A stretch of 50,051 nucleotides of DNA from an uncultured Oscillospiraceae bacterium. GTDB taxonomy: Bacteria; Bacillota; Clostridia; Oscillospirales; Oscillospiraceae. Below are positions 49,892 through 50,051 of this stretch, in pieces. A program made the position numbers and the translations under genes. The first letter of the stretch is position 1. Each line of letters opens with the position of its first letter. The DNA is taken from the NCBI GenBank assembly GCA_900759385.1, contig CAAEUZ010000083.1, positions 1 through 50,051 on the forward strand, read 5' to 3'. The notes under the pieces were generated by a model. That model did not search any database and was not told the DNA's origin. It saw nothing but the letters and a program-made list of their open reading frames with translations.

Positions 49892-50051
49892 TCACGTTTT
49901 CCTATATACGCCAGTACTGGCAATCATCTGGGGAGATTTTGGAATATTGGAATGTCCGCACGGACCCTTCAGGAGAAATTCGACGTGCTTTTTCCTGTAT
50001 GCACCAGTACTGGTAAATGCCTGGGGAGATTTTGGAATATTGGAATGTCCG
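49892..50051 (+). repeat. 93-bp-spaced tandem repeat, cut by the window end
   Basis: The 31 bases 49928-49958 recur exactly at 50021-50051. Upstream of each is a degenerate block with the motif CCAGTACTGG (about 49911 and 50003). The array probably continues beyond the window. Confidence 0.75.

Larger units (their letters stand above)
49177..50051. other. 875-bp gene-free, repeat-rich tail
   Basis: I see no credible gene here. The stretch holds a 12-base inverted repeat (49293-49304 with 49312-49323), a 12-base palindrome AAAAGCGCTTTT (49342-49353), two tandem 109-bp units, a GC-rich hairpin element (49825-49862) and the first copies of a 93-bp-spaced repeat that runs off the window. Open frames in it are translations of the repeats. 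Confidence 0.7.

Noticed and set aside
49503..50016. Two overlapping frames of 121 and 141 codons in the repeat tail
   Set aside because: They are Cys/Gly/Leu/Arg-rich translations of the 109-bp and 93-bp repeats, with no ribosome binding site and no plausible fold.
49200..50051. A CRISPR array
   Set aside because: The repeats are 109 bp in direct tandem, or 31 bp at a single 93-base spacing without unique spacers, and no cas gene is present.

Overview
The window looks like a chromosome segment of a GC-rich, low-oxygen Firmicute, most likely Clostridia of the Oscillospiraceae type. The evidence is GC-rich third codon positions combined with Gram-positive features: AGGAGG-type ribosome binding sites, TTG and GTG starts, consensus TTGACA-N17-TATAAT promoters, a cysteine T-box, a split-transketolase relic, the GlgC/GlgD pair, M23 peptidases of sporulation type and YesM/YesN-like regulators. 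This placement is inference from gene content; no rRNA is present.

Layout. Bases 1-4.1 kb: phosphate acetyltransferase (pta), a zinc-ribbon protein, a lipoprotein, an unknown protein and three tiny XRE regulators lying around a duplication scar. 4.2-10.8 kb: prs, pth and glgC-glgD-glgP (activated glucose for glycogen, and glycogen breakdown). 11-13.5 kb: two tandem CNNM/CorC-type membrane proteins. 13.6-17.8 kb: a small membrane protein, an MBL hydrolase coupled to pyrimidine-nucleoside phosphorylase, an unknown protein and an RlmB-type rRNA methyltransferase. 17.8-20.4 kb: an 853-aa protein that I read as a degenerate, catalytically dead P-type ATPase with a long acidic N-terminus. 20.5-28.7 kb: unknown proteins, an EF-G-like GTPase, an SGNH hydrolase with a DUF4358 lipoprotein, a tiny holin-like type I toxin, a cyclase-family hydrolase, an M23 peptidase and a lipoprotein. 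28.7-31.1 kb: a Cys T-box followed by cysE-cysS.

31.2-42.1 kb is an accessory carbohydrate locus. On the minus strand lie substrate-binding protein, RbsA-like ATPase, RbsC-like permease, cyclase-family hydrolase, a decayed two-subunit transketolase and a Gfo/Idh/MocA oxidoreductase. Divergent from it on the plus strand are an AraC-type response regulator, a short histidine kinase without a sensor domain, and a double-NBD ABC protein whose catalytic motifs are broken. The last three overlap or nearly abut, and form the best candidate here for an undescribed system: a transporter-coupled sensing module. The locus ends at an integrase relic beside a tRNA-Leu gene.

42.8-50 kb: two divergent tRNA-Leu genes, a TetR-controlled operon (DUF362 protein, flavodoxin, TetR) with two matching operators on a consensus promoter, a MATE exporter, an unknown anchored protein, a fused relic of an Agr-type two-component system, tRNA-Val, a SpoIIQ-like M23 protein, and an 875-bp gene-free tail of tandem and inverted repeats. 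The relics share one style of decay: internal deletions plus single-base frameshifts.
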